Notes: generated by a model not told the origin, from the letters alone. Numbered from the stretch's first letter, positions 8,993-18,721 are shown. The stretch: DNA of 41,989 nucleotides from Clostridiales bacterium (GCA_017519205.1 JAFWSW010000177.1:1-41989); one strand, 5' to 3'. Translations and numbers: made by a program.

Positions 8993-10186
8993 TTATTTTA
9001 CCAGTTCCTCTGTCTCCTGAGCGATCGCCAGTTCCTCGTTGGTCGGGATGATCGCAACAGTAACTTTAGAATCATCCGAAGAAATCACCGCTTCAGAACG
9101 TACCCCATCGTTCTTACTCGGATCGATCTTTACGCCCATGAACTCGAGACCCTCACAGGCAGCTGCACGGATGTAGTCGGTGTTCTCACCGATACCTGCA
9201 GTAAATGCGATCACGTCCACACCGCCCATAGCAGCAGCGTAGGAACCGATGATCTTTCTTGCCTGATACTCGAACATCTCGAGAGCCAGTGTCGCACGCT
9301 CGTTACCCTCGCGGGAAGCCTTCTCGAGATCTCTGAAGTCGGAAGAAACACCGGACAGGCCTTCTACACCGGACTTCTTGTTCATGAGTACATCGATATC
9401 ATCCGGGCTCAGGTTCTCGTTCGTCATCAGGAACGGAACGATTGCCGGGTCGATGTCACCGCAGCGGGTACCCATGCAGATACCTGCGAGAGGTGTAAGA
9501 CCCATGGATGTATCTACACACTTACCGTGGTCAACAGCTGCGAAAGAAGAGCCGTTACCGAGGTGGCATGTGATGATCTTGATGTCGTTATAATCCTTGC
9601 CGAGGAACTCAGCTGCACGGCGGGAAACATAACGGTGGGAAGTACCATGGAAACCGTAGCGGCGGATGGAATACTTCTCTGTCAGCTCATAAGGCAGTGC
9701 ATATGTGTAAGCCTTCGGCGGCATGGTCATATGGAATGCGGTATCGAATACTGCAACTTGCGGAGTTCCTTCAGGAAGTACGGACTCGCATGCCTCGATA
9801 CCTGTGAGGTTTGCCGGGTTGTGCAAAGGTCCCAGAGGGAAGCACTCACGGATAACACGCTTTACGTCATCGTTAACGATAACGGACTTGCTGTAGTACT
9901 TACCGCCATGGAGTACACGGTGGCCGACTGCCTTGATCTCGGAGATATCAGCGAGAACACCGTGATCCTTGTCAACGAGAGCGTTAAGGATCATCTTAAC
10001 GGCAACCTTATGGTCCGGCATCGGATCTGTGCAGACGAAGTCTTCCTTGCCCGGAGCCTTATATGTGAGCTTACCGTCGATACCGATACGCTCCGCATTA
10101 CCCTTAGCAAGAACATCGCCTGTGGATGTTTCAAAGAGCTGGAACTTGCAGGAAGAACTTCCGCAGTTGATAACTAAAATCTTCAT
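8993..10186 (-). CDS. ackA: acetate kinase
   Basis: A 397-residue protein, the normal length. It interconverts acetyl phosphate plus ADP with acetate plus ATP in the cytoplasm, the ATP-yielding end of mixed-acid fermentation. It begins [15 protein letters not shown], the family signature with the catalytic Asn. Further family motifs are GHRVLHGG, the catalytic Asp region [10 protein letters not shown] near 148, the nucleotide loop HLGNGSS, and the C-terminal PTNEELAIA with the metal-binding Glu. GGAG lies seven bases before the ATG. It follows pta on the same strand with 69 bases between that hold a hairpin, so it is probably cotranscribed with pta, with the hairpin trimming or stabilising the message. 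Confidence 0.98.
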   Translation of the reverse strand: MKILVINCGSSSCKFQLFETSTGDVLAKGNAERIGIDGKLTYKAPGKEDFVCTDPMPDHKVAVKMILNALVDKDHGVLADISEIKAVGHRVLHGGKYYSKSVIVNDDVKRVIRECFPLGPLHNPANLTGIEACESVLPEGTPQVAVFDTAFHMTMPPKAYTYALPYELTEKYSIRRYGFHGTSHRYVSRRAAEFLGKDYNDIKIITCHLGNGSSFAAVDHGKCVDTSMGLTPLAGICMGTRCGDIDPAIVPFLMTNENLSPDDIDVLMNKKSGVEGLSGVSSDFRDLEKASREGNERATLALEMFEYQARKIIGSYAAAMGGVDVIAFTAGIGENTDYIRAAACEGLEFMGVKIDPSKNDGVRSEAVISSDDSKVTVAIIPTNEELAIAQETEELVK

Positions 10187-10221
10187 TCATTTTCTCCTTT
10201 TAGTGTCGTTATATCAAAACA

Positions 10222-10247
10222 GGGTGGAACGGTTTCCCGCTCCACCC
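10222..10247 (-). terminator. hairpin between pta and ackA (possible partial terminator or processing site)
   Basis: Read on the minus strand, GGGTGGAGCGG pairs with CCGTTCCACCC around a GAAA loop. The 11-base stem is unbroken if one G-U pair is allowed, and a GNRA loop adds stability. TGTTTTGATAT follows, a weak T-tract. In the plus direction the same position is an A-C mismatch, so the structure is built for the minus transcript. A full terminator would cut ackA off, so partial termination or RNA processing is more likely. Confidence 0.6.
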
Positions 10248-10255
10248 GATTTTTC

Positions 10256-11251
10256 TTAGGAATTCTGAGCCTGTACAGCTGTGATGGCGATTACACCAAC
10301 GATATCCTTCGCGGAGCATCCACGGGACAGATCGTTGACCGGCTTTGCGATACCCTGGCACATCGGGCCGTAAGCCTCAGCCTTACCCAGACGCTGAACG
10401 AGCTTGTAACCGATGTTACCTGCATCGAGGTCAGGGAAGATAAGAACGTTTGCCTTACCTGCAACGTTGCTGTTCGGAGCCTTGCTTGCGCCGATGGACG
10501 GAACCATAGCAGCATCTGCCTGGAGCTCACCGTCGATAGCAAACTGCGGATATTCTTCTTTAGCGATCTTGGTTGCCTCAACGACCTTGGTAACGTCGTC
10601 GTGCTTTGCGGATCCCATGGAAGAGTGGGAAAGAAGAGCGACTACCGGCTCTTTGCCGACGAGCTGCTTAAAGGATGCTGCAGAAGAACCTGCGATAGCA
10701 GCGAGCTCTTCCGGATTCGGATTCTGAACGAGACCGCAGTCACCGAATACGAATACACCGTCTTCACCGTACTCACAATCCGGAACGACCATTACGAAGA
10801 AAGCGGAAACGAGCTTAGTGCCCGGAGCTGTCTTGATGATCTGAAGAGACGGACGGAGTGTGTTTGCTGTGGAGTGGCATGCACCGGAAACGATACCGTC
10901 ACCGTCACCCATCTTAACCATCATGCAGGCATAGTACATATAGTCACCGAGGAGAGTCTTCTCTGCTTCTTCCGGTGTCATACCCTTTGCCTTACGGAGC
11001 TCATAGAAGCCGTTGATGTACTCCTGTGTCTTCTCGTAGGTGTGCGGGTTGATGATTGTTGCCTTGGAAATATCAAGTCCTTCGCTGTTTGCCTTGACCT
11101 CTTCATCTGTACCGATGATGATCAGGTTTGCGATGTCCTCAGCGAGGATCTCTGCTGCCGCCTCAAAAGTTCTTCTGTCCATAGACTCAGGAAGAATGAC
11201 GGTCTTCTTGTTACTCTTTGCTTTTGCTTTAATTTCATCAATGAATGCCAT
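10256..11251 (-). CDS. pta: phosphate acetyltransferase
   Basis: A 331-residue short-form enzyme without the N-terminal regulatory domains of the long E. coli type, as usual in Firmicutes. It converts acetyl-CoA plus phosphate to acetyl phosphate and CoA. Visible motifs are KKTVILPESMDRRT at the N-terminus, SHSSMGSAKHDD in the middle, and the C-terminal stretch KPVNDLSRGCSAKDIVG that carries conserved active-site residues. It is first of the pta-ackA pair and has its own strong promoter (11298-11326). Together with AckA it supplies ATP and the signalling metabolite acetyl phosphate, which could also phosphorylate response regulators. Confidence 0.97.
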   Translation of the reverse strand: MAFIDEIKAKAKSNKKTVILPESMDRRTFEAAAEILAEDIANLIIIGTDEEVKANSEGLDISKATIINPHTYEKTQEYINGFYELRKAKGMTPEEAEKTLLGDYMYYACMMVKMGDGDGIVSGACHSTANTLRPSLQIIKTAPGTKLVSAFFVMVVPDCEYGEDGVFVFGDCGLVQNPNPEELAAIAGSSAASFKQLVGKEPVVALLSHSSMGSAKHDDVTKVVEATKIAKEEYPQFAIDGELQADAAMVPSIGASKAPNSNVAGKANVLIFPDLDAGNIGYKLVQRLGKAEAYGPMCQGIAKPVNDLSRGCSAKDIVGVIAITAVQAQNS

Positions 11252-11297
11252 AAAACTATCGCCTGCCTTACTTTAAGAATTTAAATCACGCCTAAAT

Positions 11298-11326
11298 ATT
11301 ATACTCTTATAAGGAGGCCTTTTCAA
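11298..11326 (-). promoter_or_regulatory. sigma-A type promoter of pta
   Basis: On the minus strand TTGAAA and an exact TATAAT are separated by 17 bases. Transcription should begin about 40 bases before the pta ATG at 11251. Spacing and both hexamers are near consensus, in keeping with high expression of a fermentative enzyme. Confidence 0.8.
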
Positions 11327-11353
11327 TTCCAAAAGCACTGTCCGTCGTAGGTT

Positions 11354-12337
11354 TTATGCGTCAAGCTGCGACTTCAGATAACGAAGCATCTTCTCCTCGT
11401 ATACTCTACTGATCTTCAAGTGTCTCGGATCATCGACAGAGAGTGCGGCGAAGCCTTCATCCATATAGCGGCGGGCCGCTTCCCGGTCTCCCAGGATATA
11501 GAACGAATAGTAAGCGAGTCTTCTTCTGCCGTTGAAGTCGGTGTCGTTATCGATATTCTTCTTCGAGTGCTGATAGTACCGGGTCGCAAGTTCCGGGATC
11601 TTATGGCGGAAAGAATAGTACTCGAAGAGGATCCCGTCGAGTGCGAAGTGTCCGGTATCCGTAAGGCCGATCGTATTCAGTTTCGTTATTTCAGAGATAC
11701 AAACAGACATCGCAGTCAGGTCATTTCTTATCTCAGCAGAGAAGAAAAACACATGCAGATAGTTCACCTTATCACTTAGGGAAGCATTGGCGTAACTAAC
11801 GAAATCAAATGGCTCCGCGACGATGTCAGCAGCCGTTTCCGCCGTCATGAGCGAGTCTCTGATCGCCAGAATCTTCGCACGAAGTCCCGTCGGATCTTTC
11901 AGGTTCCTCACTTCAAAAATAATCATCTGGAGGAACAGGACAGCGCCTCCGATGAAAACACCGGTGATAAAGCCTCCCAGATACTTGCCGGCCGCATCAT
12001 ACCAGCAGACCTCGTTGATTATTGACAAAGCGATGAAAACAACTGCTAAAAGAATGAAGATCACGAGCTTGAGACAAGTCGGCTTCTTCCTTTTGTCTGC
12101 CGGTTTTTTGATCATCAGGATCGTCGGGTAGGTCTGATTCATCCTTGTCACACGGAACTTCATTTTCCCCGGCTCATCCGGATCATAATAATCCCTTTGC
12201 CAACGTATGAAGATCCCCGCCACATGGTCGCAGGAATATCCCTTCGCCCGGTAGATAAGATAGTGGACCAGCACATGGATCCATCCGAAAAGGAGAATAC
12301 CGCAAATCAGTCCGAGAAGTTCCAGAAGAAAAATCAT
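11354..12337 (-). CDS. membrane protein of unknown function with helical C-terminal domain
   Basis: A 327-residue protein I do not recognise. The first 20 residues form a membrane segment and include GWIHVLVHYLIYRAKGYS, whose His spacing recalls M50-type protease or thiol-rich membrane motifs but lacks HExxH. Two more membrane segments lie at about 90-110 and 120-143. The remaining half (about 160-327) is soluble, alpha-helical and rich in Tyr and Ala pairs with a tetratricopeptide-like rhythm (for example near RRRLAYYSFYILGDREAARRYMDEG). It is last in the operon, 24 bases after the GH9 cellulase gene. AAGGATGG precedes the ATG. A role at the envelope is likely only from topology. Confidence 0.8.
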   Translation of the reverse strand: MIFLLELLGLICGILLFGWIHVLVHYLIYRAKGYSCDHVAGIFIRWQRDYYDPDEPGKMKFRVTRMNQTYPTILMIKKPADKRKKPTCLKLVIFILLAVVFIALSIINEVCWYDAAGKYLGGFITGVFIGGAVLFLQMIIFEVRNLKDPTGLRAKILAIRDSLMTAETAADIVAEPFDFVSYANASLSDKVNYLHVFFFSAEIRNDLTAMSVCISEITKLNTIGLTDTGHFALDGILFEYYSFRHKIPELATRYYQHSKKNIDNDTDFNGRRRLAYYSFYILGDREAARRYMDEGFAALSVDDPRHLKISRVYEEKMLRYLKSQLDA

Positions 12338-12361
12338 ACAACCATCCTTTTTATTATGCCG

Positions 12362-14998
12362 TCAAGAAGGCTCTTTTCCATAGATCTTTTTTCCGTTTTC
12401 AAGAATGACGATCCTGTCGATCCCCGCTCTCGAATAATCGTTGTTGAGATTGAAGTTGGTCCAGTCTGCATGATGGATCGAGAACTGAACGACCAGCTGG
12501 TCGCCGCCTCTTAATTGTCCCGATCCAAAAGAACTGATCGTGCAGGTCGTATCCACACCGTCTTTGGCCGGATCAAACTTGGCAAAAGTTCCTGTAACAC
12601 CGTTAATTGCCTCGTATTTTCCGTCCTTTCCGGCGATTGCGCAATGGTAGCAGTCAAAGACCAGCTCGGTGGAATTCTCGTTCGTAAAATAATACAGGAC
12701 CGAGAGAGAGCCGACGTCGACCGGCTCGCTGCTCTGGTTCACAATGAGCAGATTCCCCGAGATCGCCGTACCTGTTCCGCGCATGTTGTACTCGATATCG
12801 ATCACGATGCCTCGTCCTCCGACGATCACCGGAGATGCCGGTGTAGGTGTCGGTGTTGCGGATTCTGTCGTCTCAGTCGGATCCGGCGTCACGACATTTC
12901 CGGAACCGTCCGGTAGCTGTCCGAAGACGAGAGATCCGTCTTCGAAGAGACATACCTTCGCATCGCCTGCTGCATCCTGCGGGAGTCCGTTGATGCGGAA
13001 CTGCACTTCTTTCTTATACTCTTCCTGACCTCCGGGATAGCAGGAATACTCCTTAAAGATCACCTGTACACATGCAGTATTATTCTCACCTGCAAGCAGC
13101 TGGATCGATGCCACATCCTGTCCGTAGGAGGAGGTAACCGAGAGATCCGAAATTGTCTTTCCGGACGGAATCGTGAAATAGTAGCGGAGCTCGAGATTCT
13201 TCGGAGCTCTTGCCGGCCATCCGGTCATGTTATATGTCAGTGCCTTGATCTCCAGAAAATCCGCGCCTCCGGCATTGAGCGTTGTATCCACACGGTACTC
13301 TTCACCGACCGCTTCTCCTGCGCCGAATCCCGTCAGCGTCTGTCCGTGATAACGTGTGTAGAGCTTTGCGAGAAGACCTGTAAAACCGGCGTTGTAATCA
13401 CATGCCACTTCGTTCGTATTGTAGTTGCTGACCTCATCGGTATAGCCGTCCGATGCATCCGGTCCGCCGACCAGTGCGCCACAGAGAACATGACGGGAAG
13501 TACCCGGTTCATTCATGTTGTCGCAGTAGGAACCCTGCGCCGTACGGTGGTGCGGATGCTGCGGGTAGTTCTCGCCGAATCCGATCATGAAGGATCTTCC
13601 GGTATCACCCAGCGCATAGCCTGCCTGGTTCACCGCAAAATTCCAGTAAGTATCTTTCTTTGCGGAAGGACATGCATCACTCTCGCTGTATACTGCCGCG
13701 ACAAATCCCGTGGTCGTGGCATAGCGGAGAGAGCCCCAGCTGTCGAGCCATGCCAGGCCCTTCGGCGTGTAGGTGATCCTCTCTCCGGAAGAGGTTCCCG
13801 TCGTCCAGAAATCGAGGTGTTTCTCGACTGCCTGCTTATAGGTATTCTCTCCTGTTTCCGAAGCGAGAAGCACTGCTGCACCGATGTGCACATCGTCCCA
13901 GCAGAGTGCCCAGTTAAAGTCCTGGTTCGCCTTCGGATAGTACTCTTTTGCTTTGTTCAGATAAGCGGAATCACCGGTTGCACGGTAGAGCCATACAGCT
14001 GCCCAGGAGAGCTCATCGTAAAAGCCGCTCCAGGAATCATAGAACCCGTTTGCCTGTGTGTATCCGGCATCACTTTTATACTTATCCGCGAAGGCATAAA
14101 GAGACTTCGCGTGATCGAGGCAAGTCTTACTGAAAGTAGGATCGACATCCTTAAAGAGGATGCTGCAGACCGCAAGAGATGCAGCCGTTTCACCGGTTAC
14201 GGCAGAGCCCGGATTACTTCCGTCTACGAAGTATGACGGACGGTTCATCTGGTACTCGACACACTCGCCGGATCCCCACCAGCTGTGGTCCGCCGAGCCG
14301 TTTCCGACCTGGTAGAAATACTTCTCATCCGACACGTGGCACTTGATGAAATACTCATTTGCCCAGCGGATATTCGCAAGCGCATAGTCGAGCTGCTTGC
14401 TCTCCTCATATGCGTCTTTATCTTCGTAGATCGACCATCCGAGCATAGATGCCGTATAGGCCATCGGAAGATTAAACTTTACGTTATCACCTGCATCGAA
14501 CCAGCCTCCGGTCAGATCGACACCTGCGTCCGATCCGTCCTTCAGGCAGGAATCTCCGCGCCAGTTGGAGCGGGTCTCCGAAGGGAGTTTTCCCGAGCGC
14601 TGGAGCTCATAGAAAAGAAGTGATTTCTGGAGCGCCTCACCGTAGTTATACTTACCGGTGCCCTGGGTTCCTTCGTACCCCGTACCCTGGATGGTACCGA
14701 TCTTTTTCGGACTGACCGGAGTCGCATCCGGAGCAGATGTCTCACCCGTACTTTCTTCGGTTCCGGTGATCAGTTCCGAAGAAATACCCGGTGTGGTTTC
14801 GGACGATGTTGAGGAGTCTACGGAATCCTCGGAGACCGACTCCGTCACAGTGGAAACGGATGAAGCATCGTCGGTTTTCTTCTTGCCGAAGGTGCTTTTC
14901 CATGCGAATACGACACCGCCGATCACAAGTGCGACGGTAAGAAAAATGCCGCAAAGGACGGCAATCTTCAGTTTACTCTTCATCTCTTTCAGTTTCAT
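12362..14998 (-). CDS. membrane-anchored GH9 endoglucanase with two CBM3 modules
   Basis: An 878-residue beta-1,4-glucanase. The N-terminus has a basic start and one membrane segment (about 10-33) with no clear cleavage site, so it is probably a surface anchor. A Ser/Thr/Glu-rich spacer runs to about residue 110. The GH9 domain covers about 115-560 and carries the catalytic base motif WFDAGDN (Asp168, Asp171), HPHHR near 481, and the general acid Glu530 in TNEVACDYNAGF. A CBM3c-type module (about 565-695) follows, the theme-B arrangement that makes processive endoglucanases. A PT-rich linker (about 703-725) then leads to a second CBM3 (about 730-878). No dockerin or sortase motif was seen. 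The ATG at 14998 has AGGAG ten bases upstream and overlaps the helicase gene by 26 bases. Confidence 0.95.
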   Translation of the reverse strand: MKLKEMKSKLKIAVLCGIFLTVALVIGGVVFAWKSTFGKKKTDDASSVSTVTESVSEDSVDSSTSSETTPGISSELITGTEESTGETSAPDATPVSPKKIGTIQGTGYEGTQGTGKYNYGEALQKSLLFYELQRSGKLPSETRSNWRGDSCLKDGSDAGVDLTGGWFDAGDNVKFNLPMAYTASMLGWSIYEDKDAYEESKQLDYALANIRWANEYFIKCHVSDEKYFYQVGNGSADHSWWGSGECVEYQMNRPSYFVDGSNPGSAVTGETAASLAVCSILFKDVDPTFSKTCLDHAKSLYAFADKYKSDAGYTQANGFYDSWSGFYDELSWAAVWLYRATGDSAYLNKAKEYYPKANQDFNWALCWDDVHIGAAVLLASETGENTYKQAVEKHLDFWTTGTSSGERITYTPKGLAWLDSWGSLRYATTTGFVAAVYSESDACPSAKKDTYWNFAVNQAGYALGDTGRSFMIGFGENYPQHPHHRTAQGSYCDNMNEPGTSRHVLCGALVGGPDASDGYTDEVSNYNTNEVACDYNAGFTGLLAKLYTRYHGQTLTGFGAGEAVGEEYRVDTTLNAGGADFLEIKALTYNMTGWPARAPKNLELRYYFTIPSGKTISDLSVTSSYGQDVASIQLLAGENNTACVQVIFKEYSCYPGGQEEYKKEVQFRINGLPQDAAGDAKVCLFEDGSLVFGQLPDGSGNVVTPDPTETTESATPTPTPASPVIVGGRGIVIDIEYNMRGTGTAISGNLLIVNQSSEPVDVGSLSVLYYFTNENSTELVFDCYHCAIAGKDGKYEAINGVTGTFAKFDPAKDGVDTTCTISSFGSGQLRGGDQLVVQFSIHHADWTNFNLNNDYSRAGIDRIVILENGKKIYGKEPS

Positions 14999-16112
14999 TC
15001 AGATCGAGCTCCTGTGTCTGTACTTTGGTGTAGTGAAGTATATCGTCCATTCGCAGACTCTGCGAGTAGTTCACGAAAGTAAACGCCTGTCCGGCACGTC
15101 CCGCACGGCCCGTTCTCCCGATACGGTGCAGGTAGTATTCATTCTCATTCGGCACTTCGAAATTAAAGACCGTATCGATATCGGATACATCGATACCGCG
15201 GGCGGCAACATCCGTCGCGACCAGGATATTGAACTTGCCTCTTCGGAAGTCATCCATGATGCGGTTTCTCGCACCCTGTCCGATATCGCCATGGAGACAC
15301 TCCGCCTTAAATCCGAGTCGCTTGATGCCTTCCGTGATGACACGCACACGGGTCTTGGTATTGGCGAAAGCCATCACACGGCTGCAGTTATATCTTTCCA
15401 TGATCTTTCCAAATGCATCCATCTTCTCTCTTTCTTCGAGATGAAGGATATACTGGCTGATCTTCGGCATATCTTCCGCCTTCGGTGCGACCTCGATCTC
15501 GTCGGCGCCTTCCATATATTCCCAGGTGATGTTCATGACTTCACGGGACATCGTCGCGGAGAACATCGCGATCTGCTTGTCAGAAGGAGTGATCTTCATG
15601 ATCTTTCTGATGTCCTTGATGAAGCCCATGTCGAGCATCTTGTCCGCCTCGTCAAGAACGAGCGTGTAGATGTCGGAGATGTTGATGTTCTTATGCTGCA
15701 CATGGTCAAGAAGACGCCCGGGAGTCGCGACAACGATCTGCGGTTTTTTCTTCAGCATCTGTACCTGCTTATCCATCTTCTGTCCGCCGATGATGCCGCA
15801 GATCTTCAGTCCCTTGATAAAAGCACCCAGTCCCCGAAGTTCCGTGCAGATCTGAAGTGCCAGCTCTCTTGTCGGGCAGAGAATCAGGGCCTGGACGAAG
15901 TCCGCGTCCATGTTCAGATACTCCAGGATCGGGATACCGAAGGCGAAGGTCTTACCTGTGCCCGTCGGTGCTTTTGCAATCACACAGCGGTTATCCATAA
16001 GCAGCGGTATTGCCTGTTTCTGTACAGAGGTAGGTGTCTTCATGCCCATTTTATCCAGGGCACGCATGACCTCCTCGGACAGATCCATTTGTTCGAAAGA
16101 TGTGTATTCCAA
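14973..16112 (-). CDS. DEAD-box RNA helicase
   Basis: A 379-residue ATP-dependent RNA helicase with all core motifs: Q motif TPTSVQKQAIP, motif I APTGTGKT (48-55), PTRELA, TPGRL, DEAD (154-157), SAT (185-187), ARGID and HRIGRTGRAG. It stops soon after the helicase core, with only a short acidic tail, so it lacks the RNA-binding extensions of DbpA, CsdA or CshA and is a minimal form. It likely remodels mRNA or rRNA. It sits three bases after the LTA-synthase-like gene and overlaps the GH9 gene, an unexpected setting for a housekeeping helicase. Confidence 0.96.
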   Translation of the reverse strand: MEYTSFEQMDLSEEVMRALDKMGMKTPTSVQKQAIPLLMDNRCVIAKAPTGTGKTFAFGIPILEYLNMDADFVQALILCPTRELALQICTELRGLGAFIKGLKICGIIGGQKMDKQVQMLKKKPQIVVATPGRLLDHVQHKNINISDIYTLVLDEADKMLDMGFIKDIRKIMKITPSDKQIAMFSATMSREVMNITWEYMEGADEIEVAPKAEDMPKISQYILHLEEREKMDAFGKIMERYNCSRVMAFANTKTRVRVITEGIKRLGFKAECLHGDIGQGARNRIMDDFRRGKFNILVATDVAARGIDVSDIDTVFNFEVPNENEYYLHRIGRTGRAGRAGQAFTFVNYSQSLRMDDILHYTKVQTQELDLNETERDEE

Positions 16113-16115
16113 TTC

Positions 16116-18704
16116 TTATTCCTCGATTTCCGTTTCCTTTTTCTGCGGCACGAAATAGACTACGTCATAGAGCTCCGAGCGCCGCTTCTTCGACTCAAAA
16201 AGATTATTGTACGTGAGGATGTTGTACTCATTCAGGACACCGGTCTTATCTGGTACATCCGCCACCGTATCATATCTGTTTCCATCGCTGTCATAGACAC
16301 CCATTGATGTTATGACCGGATAGTGATCGTACGCATCTGCGATAAGGAGATTGTACATAGGAAGATCCATGCCGGTCTGCTGGAGAAGAAGTGTCGACAG
16401 GTAGTTCAGACTGATCTCCGGAACTTCGTATTCCGGGATATCGTAGTTCGCCCAGATAAAGAAATCCGTCTTGTAGAGATTCTGCATCTCTTCTCCCGTA
16501 AGGTCGACGATCTCTTTTCCGAGAAGCGTCTCGTAGAAACCGTTGATCATGCTCGGCAGATGGTCGCCGAAGAAGCAGATGATGACCGGATCATCGACAT
16601 TGCTGAAGTAGTCGATCAGATCCTTCACCGCCATATCGCTCTGTCTTGCCAGAGTCAGATACTGCTCCGTCTCCGGGAACTTATCCGGATAGTCGACCAG
16701 ACGGACATCCTGGTTGAAGTTCGGATCGTTACTGGTGTAAGATCCGTGATTCTGCATCGTGACGTTAAAGAGGAACAGCGGATGATTCGGGTCCCTTTCC
16801 TCATACAGTTCGATCAGTTTTCTATACGAGCACCGATCGGAAATATACGAGCGGAGATACTCATTGTTCTCGGTAAAATCATCGATCGTGATAAAACGGT
16901 CGAAAGCCATACTGGTATATACGCTCGGACGGTTCCAGCCGCTGGCCAGATACGGGTGTACGGCCACCGTCTGATATCCCTGGCTCTTCAGGTAACGCGG
17001 AAGAGATCCGGTCATGGAGCCGATATACTGCTGATACGGGATACTGCCGGTCGGGAAGAACGCCATCGGATTACCGGTAAGGAATTCGAATTCCGAGTTC
17101 GCCGTACCACCGCCGTAAACAGATACACAGAGGTCTCCGTGGATCACGTTCTGCTGCTGGTAAAGAGAATCCATATACGGATGCATCGGCAGGTTCGTCT
17201 CAAAAGTTCCGACCGTCGACATATCCGAGTAGGACTCGTTCATGATGCAGATGATCGTCGGCTTCTCGTCCTCCTTTAGGATACGTTCACCGCATGCCTC
17301 ACGGATCTTCTTTCCATTCTCGCAATCATTCACGACATCGTTCGGGAGAATGGAGTGAGCGATCTGGTTCTCGATCTTTTCCTCGACTCTCTGAACCTGA
17401 TCGACACTATAGTTTTCCGGTTTTTCTACCGCCAGGTGCTGCGCATTCATCGTCAGCGCCACGATCATACCGTTCTTACTGAAGTTCTGTGCGGGGTTAC
17501 CTGTATTATTCACAACGCCCATCTTCTCCATCAGGCTGAAATCCGCATTCTGATAACGTCTCGTATCCACAAGTGTCAGCGCCAGGAAGATGATCAGGAT
17601 AACACATACTCCGCCGATGTATGCACGGTTTCTCTTCAAAACGATCGCATATCTGCACTTGGAGATCAGAAGGATCGACAGGATGAAAAGAAGCGTCGCG
17701 ATGATCAGTATCGGGGATAGTTCGATGTGGTAGTTATCGGATACGTTCATCGCCGTCTTCAGCGTAACTACGTCCCAGAGCTGGACCGGTTCACCACGCC
17801 ACAGAAGTTTAAAGTAGTTGAAGATCGCCACGGTGAACAATATCACATTGACGATGATCGTTGTCAGACGGAACCTGTTGAAAAGCACCAGCAGCAGGAC
17901 ATAGATCACCAGGTAGTAGATGTAGTTAACGATGTATGCCGGCGGGGACTTTTTCAGGACGGAATTACCGTTCAGAAGTTCCACGATCGTGAACATCAGG
18001 ATCGGCGTGAAATACATGACGGCGATCGTCAGATGTTCTCTGTTCTTCTCGGACAGATCGAAGTGCAGGACGGCGATCAGACCGCAGAGGAATACCAGAA
18101 GGATACTGATGATCATCGCCGGATAATCCATTCTGGAATAACGGATCTGCGTATTGCACTGCATATGTGATCCGGATGGAAGTCCGGGGAAAATGACATC
18201 GTTTAGTTCATCGGGAACGTTTGTAGAGATCCATACGGATGGAACTTCCTCACCGATCGTATCTTCGGTCTCGAGGATCATCATGTATTCACTCGTGATA
18301 TCCAGATCTTTTCTTACACGGAAACGAAGGTACTCGTTGTCCTTGATATTACGGATCGGGACTGTCTCTTCGTAGAGGACCTTCCCGTCCATCTTCGTGA
18401 GTTTGAAGTGGAGATTTCCCTGCGGAGCAAGAACATTTCCGGACTCGATATTCGTCGCCATTCGGATCTCGATATAATCGACATGCATCTGCTCGGGAGT
18501 AAAGGTCTGGATCAAGGGTGTGCCGCCGTTTAATTTACCACTCGGCTGCGGGCCCTGACCAAGACAGGATACCGTCTTTTTTGACGCAAAAATGGAAGAC
18601 CAGAAAATAACAATGCACAGCATCACCAGCATCACGAGGACAACGATTGCCCAGCGGACTCTGTTTCTTGTGAAGCTTACTGCTTTTTTCGTAAACTTGA
18701 TCAA
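16116..18704 (-). CDS. LTA-synthase-like membrane sulfatase-fold transferase
   Basis: An 862-residue protein. A membrane segment at about 17-38 is followed by an outside domain of about 150 residues, then about six membrane segments (from about 193 to 375), and finally an extracellular sulfatase-fold domain from about 480. Metal and active-site motifs match LtaS: MNESYSD, the nucleophile Thr in GGGTANSEFEF near 532, HPY with WNRP in the middle, and FFGDHLPSM for the metal-binding Asp-His pair. LtaS enzymes polymerise glycerol phosphate from phosphatidylglycerol onto lipoteichoic acid; OpgB-type glycan phosphotransferases share the fold. The start is a TTG with AGGGAG seven bases before it. 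The extra outside domain between the first two membrane segments is unlike classical LtaS, so the acceptor may differ. Confidence 0.9.
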   Translation of the reverse strand: MIKFTKKAVSFTRNRVRWAIVVLVMLVMLCIVIFWSSIFASKKTVSCLGQGPQPSGKLNGGTPLIQTFTPEQMHVDYIEIRMATNIESGNVLAPQGNLHFKLTKMDGKVLYEETVPIRNIKDNEYLRFRVRKDLDITSEYMMILETEDTIGEEVPSVWISTNVPDELNDVIFPGLPSGSHMQCNTQIRYSRMDYPAMIISILLVFLCGLIAVLHFDLSEKNREHLTIAVMYFTPILMFTIVELLNGNSVLKKSPPAYIVNYIYYLVIYVLLLVLFNRFRLTTIIVNVILFTVAIFNYFKLLWRGEPVQLWDVVTLKTAMNVSDNYHIELSPILIIATLLFILSILLISKCRYAIVLKRNRAYIGGVCVILIIFLALTLVDTRRYQNADFSLMEKMGVVNNTGNPAQNFSKNGMIVALTMNAQHLAVEKPENYSVDQVQRVEEKIENQIAHSILPNDVVNDCENGKKIREACGERILKEDEKPTIICIMNESYSDMSTVGTFETNLPMHPYMDSLYQQQNVIHGDLCVSVYGGGTANSEFEFLTGNPMAFFPTGSIPYQQYIGSMTGSLPRYLKSQGYQTVAVHPYLASGWNRPSVYTSMAFDRFITIDDFTENNEYLRSYISDRCSYRKLIELYEERDPNHPLFLFNVTMQNHGSYTSNDPNFNQDVRLVDYPDKFPETEQYLTLARQSDMAVKDLIDYFSNVDDPVIICFFGDHLPSMINGFYETLLGKEIVDLTGEEMQNLYKTDFFIWANYDIPEYEVPEISLNYLSTLLLQQTGMDLPMYNLLIADAYDHYPVITSMGVYDSDGNRYDTVADVPDKTGVLNEYNILTYNNLFESKKRRSELYDVVYFVPQKKETEIEE

Positions 18705-18721
18705 ATTCTGACTCCCTTGCC

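Noticed and set aside
14658..16307. 549-codon open frame on the plus strand
   Set aside because: It lies opposite the helicase, the GH9 N-terminus and the LtaS-like C-terminus, has no ribosome site and no recognisable domain; it is an antisense shadow of biased codon use.
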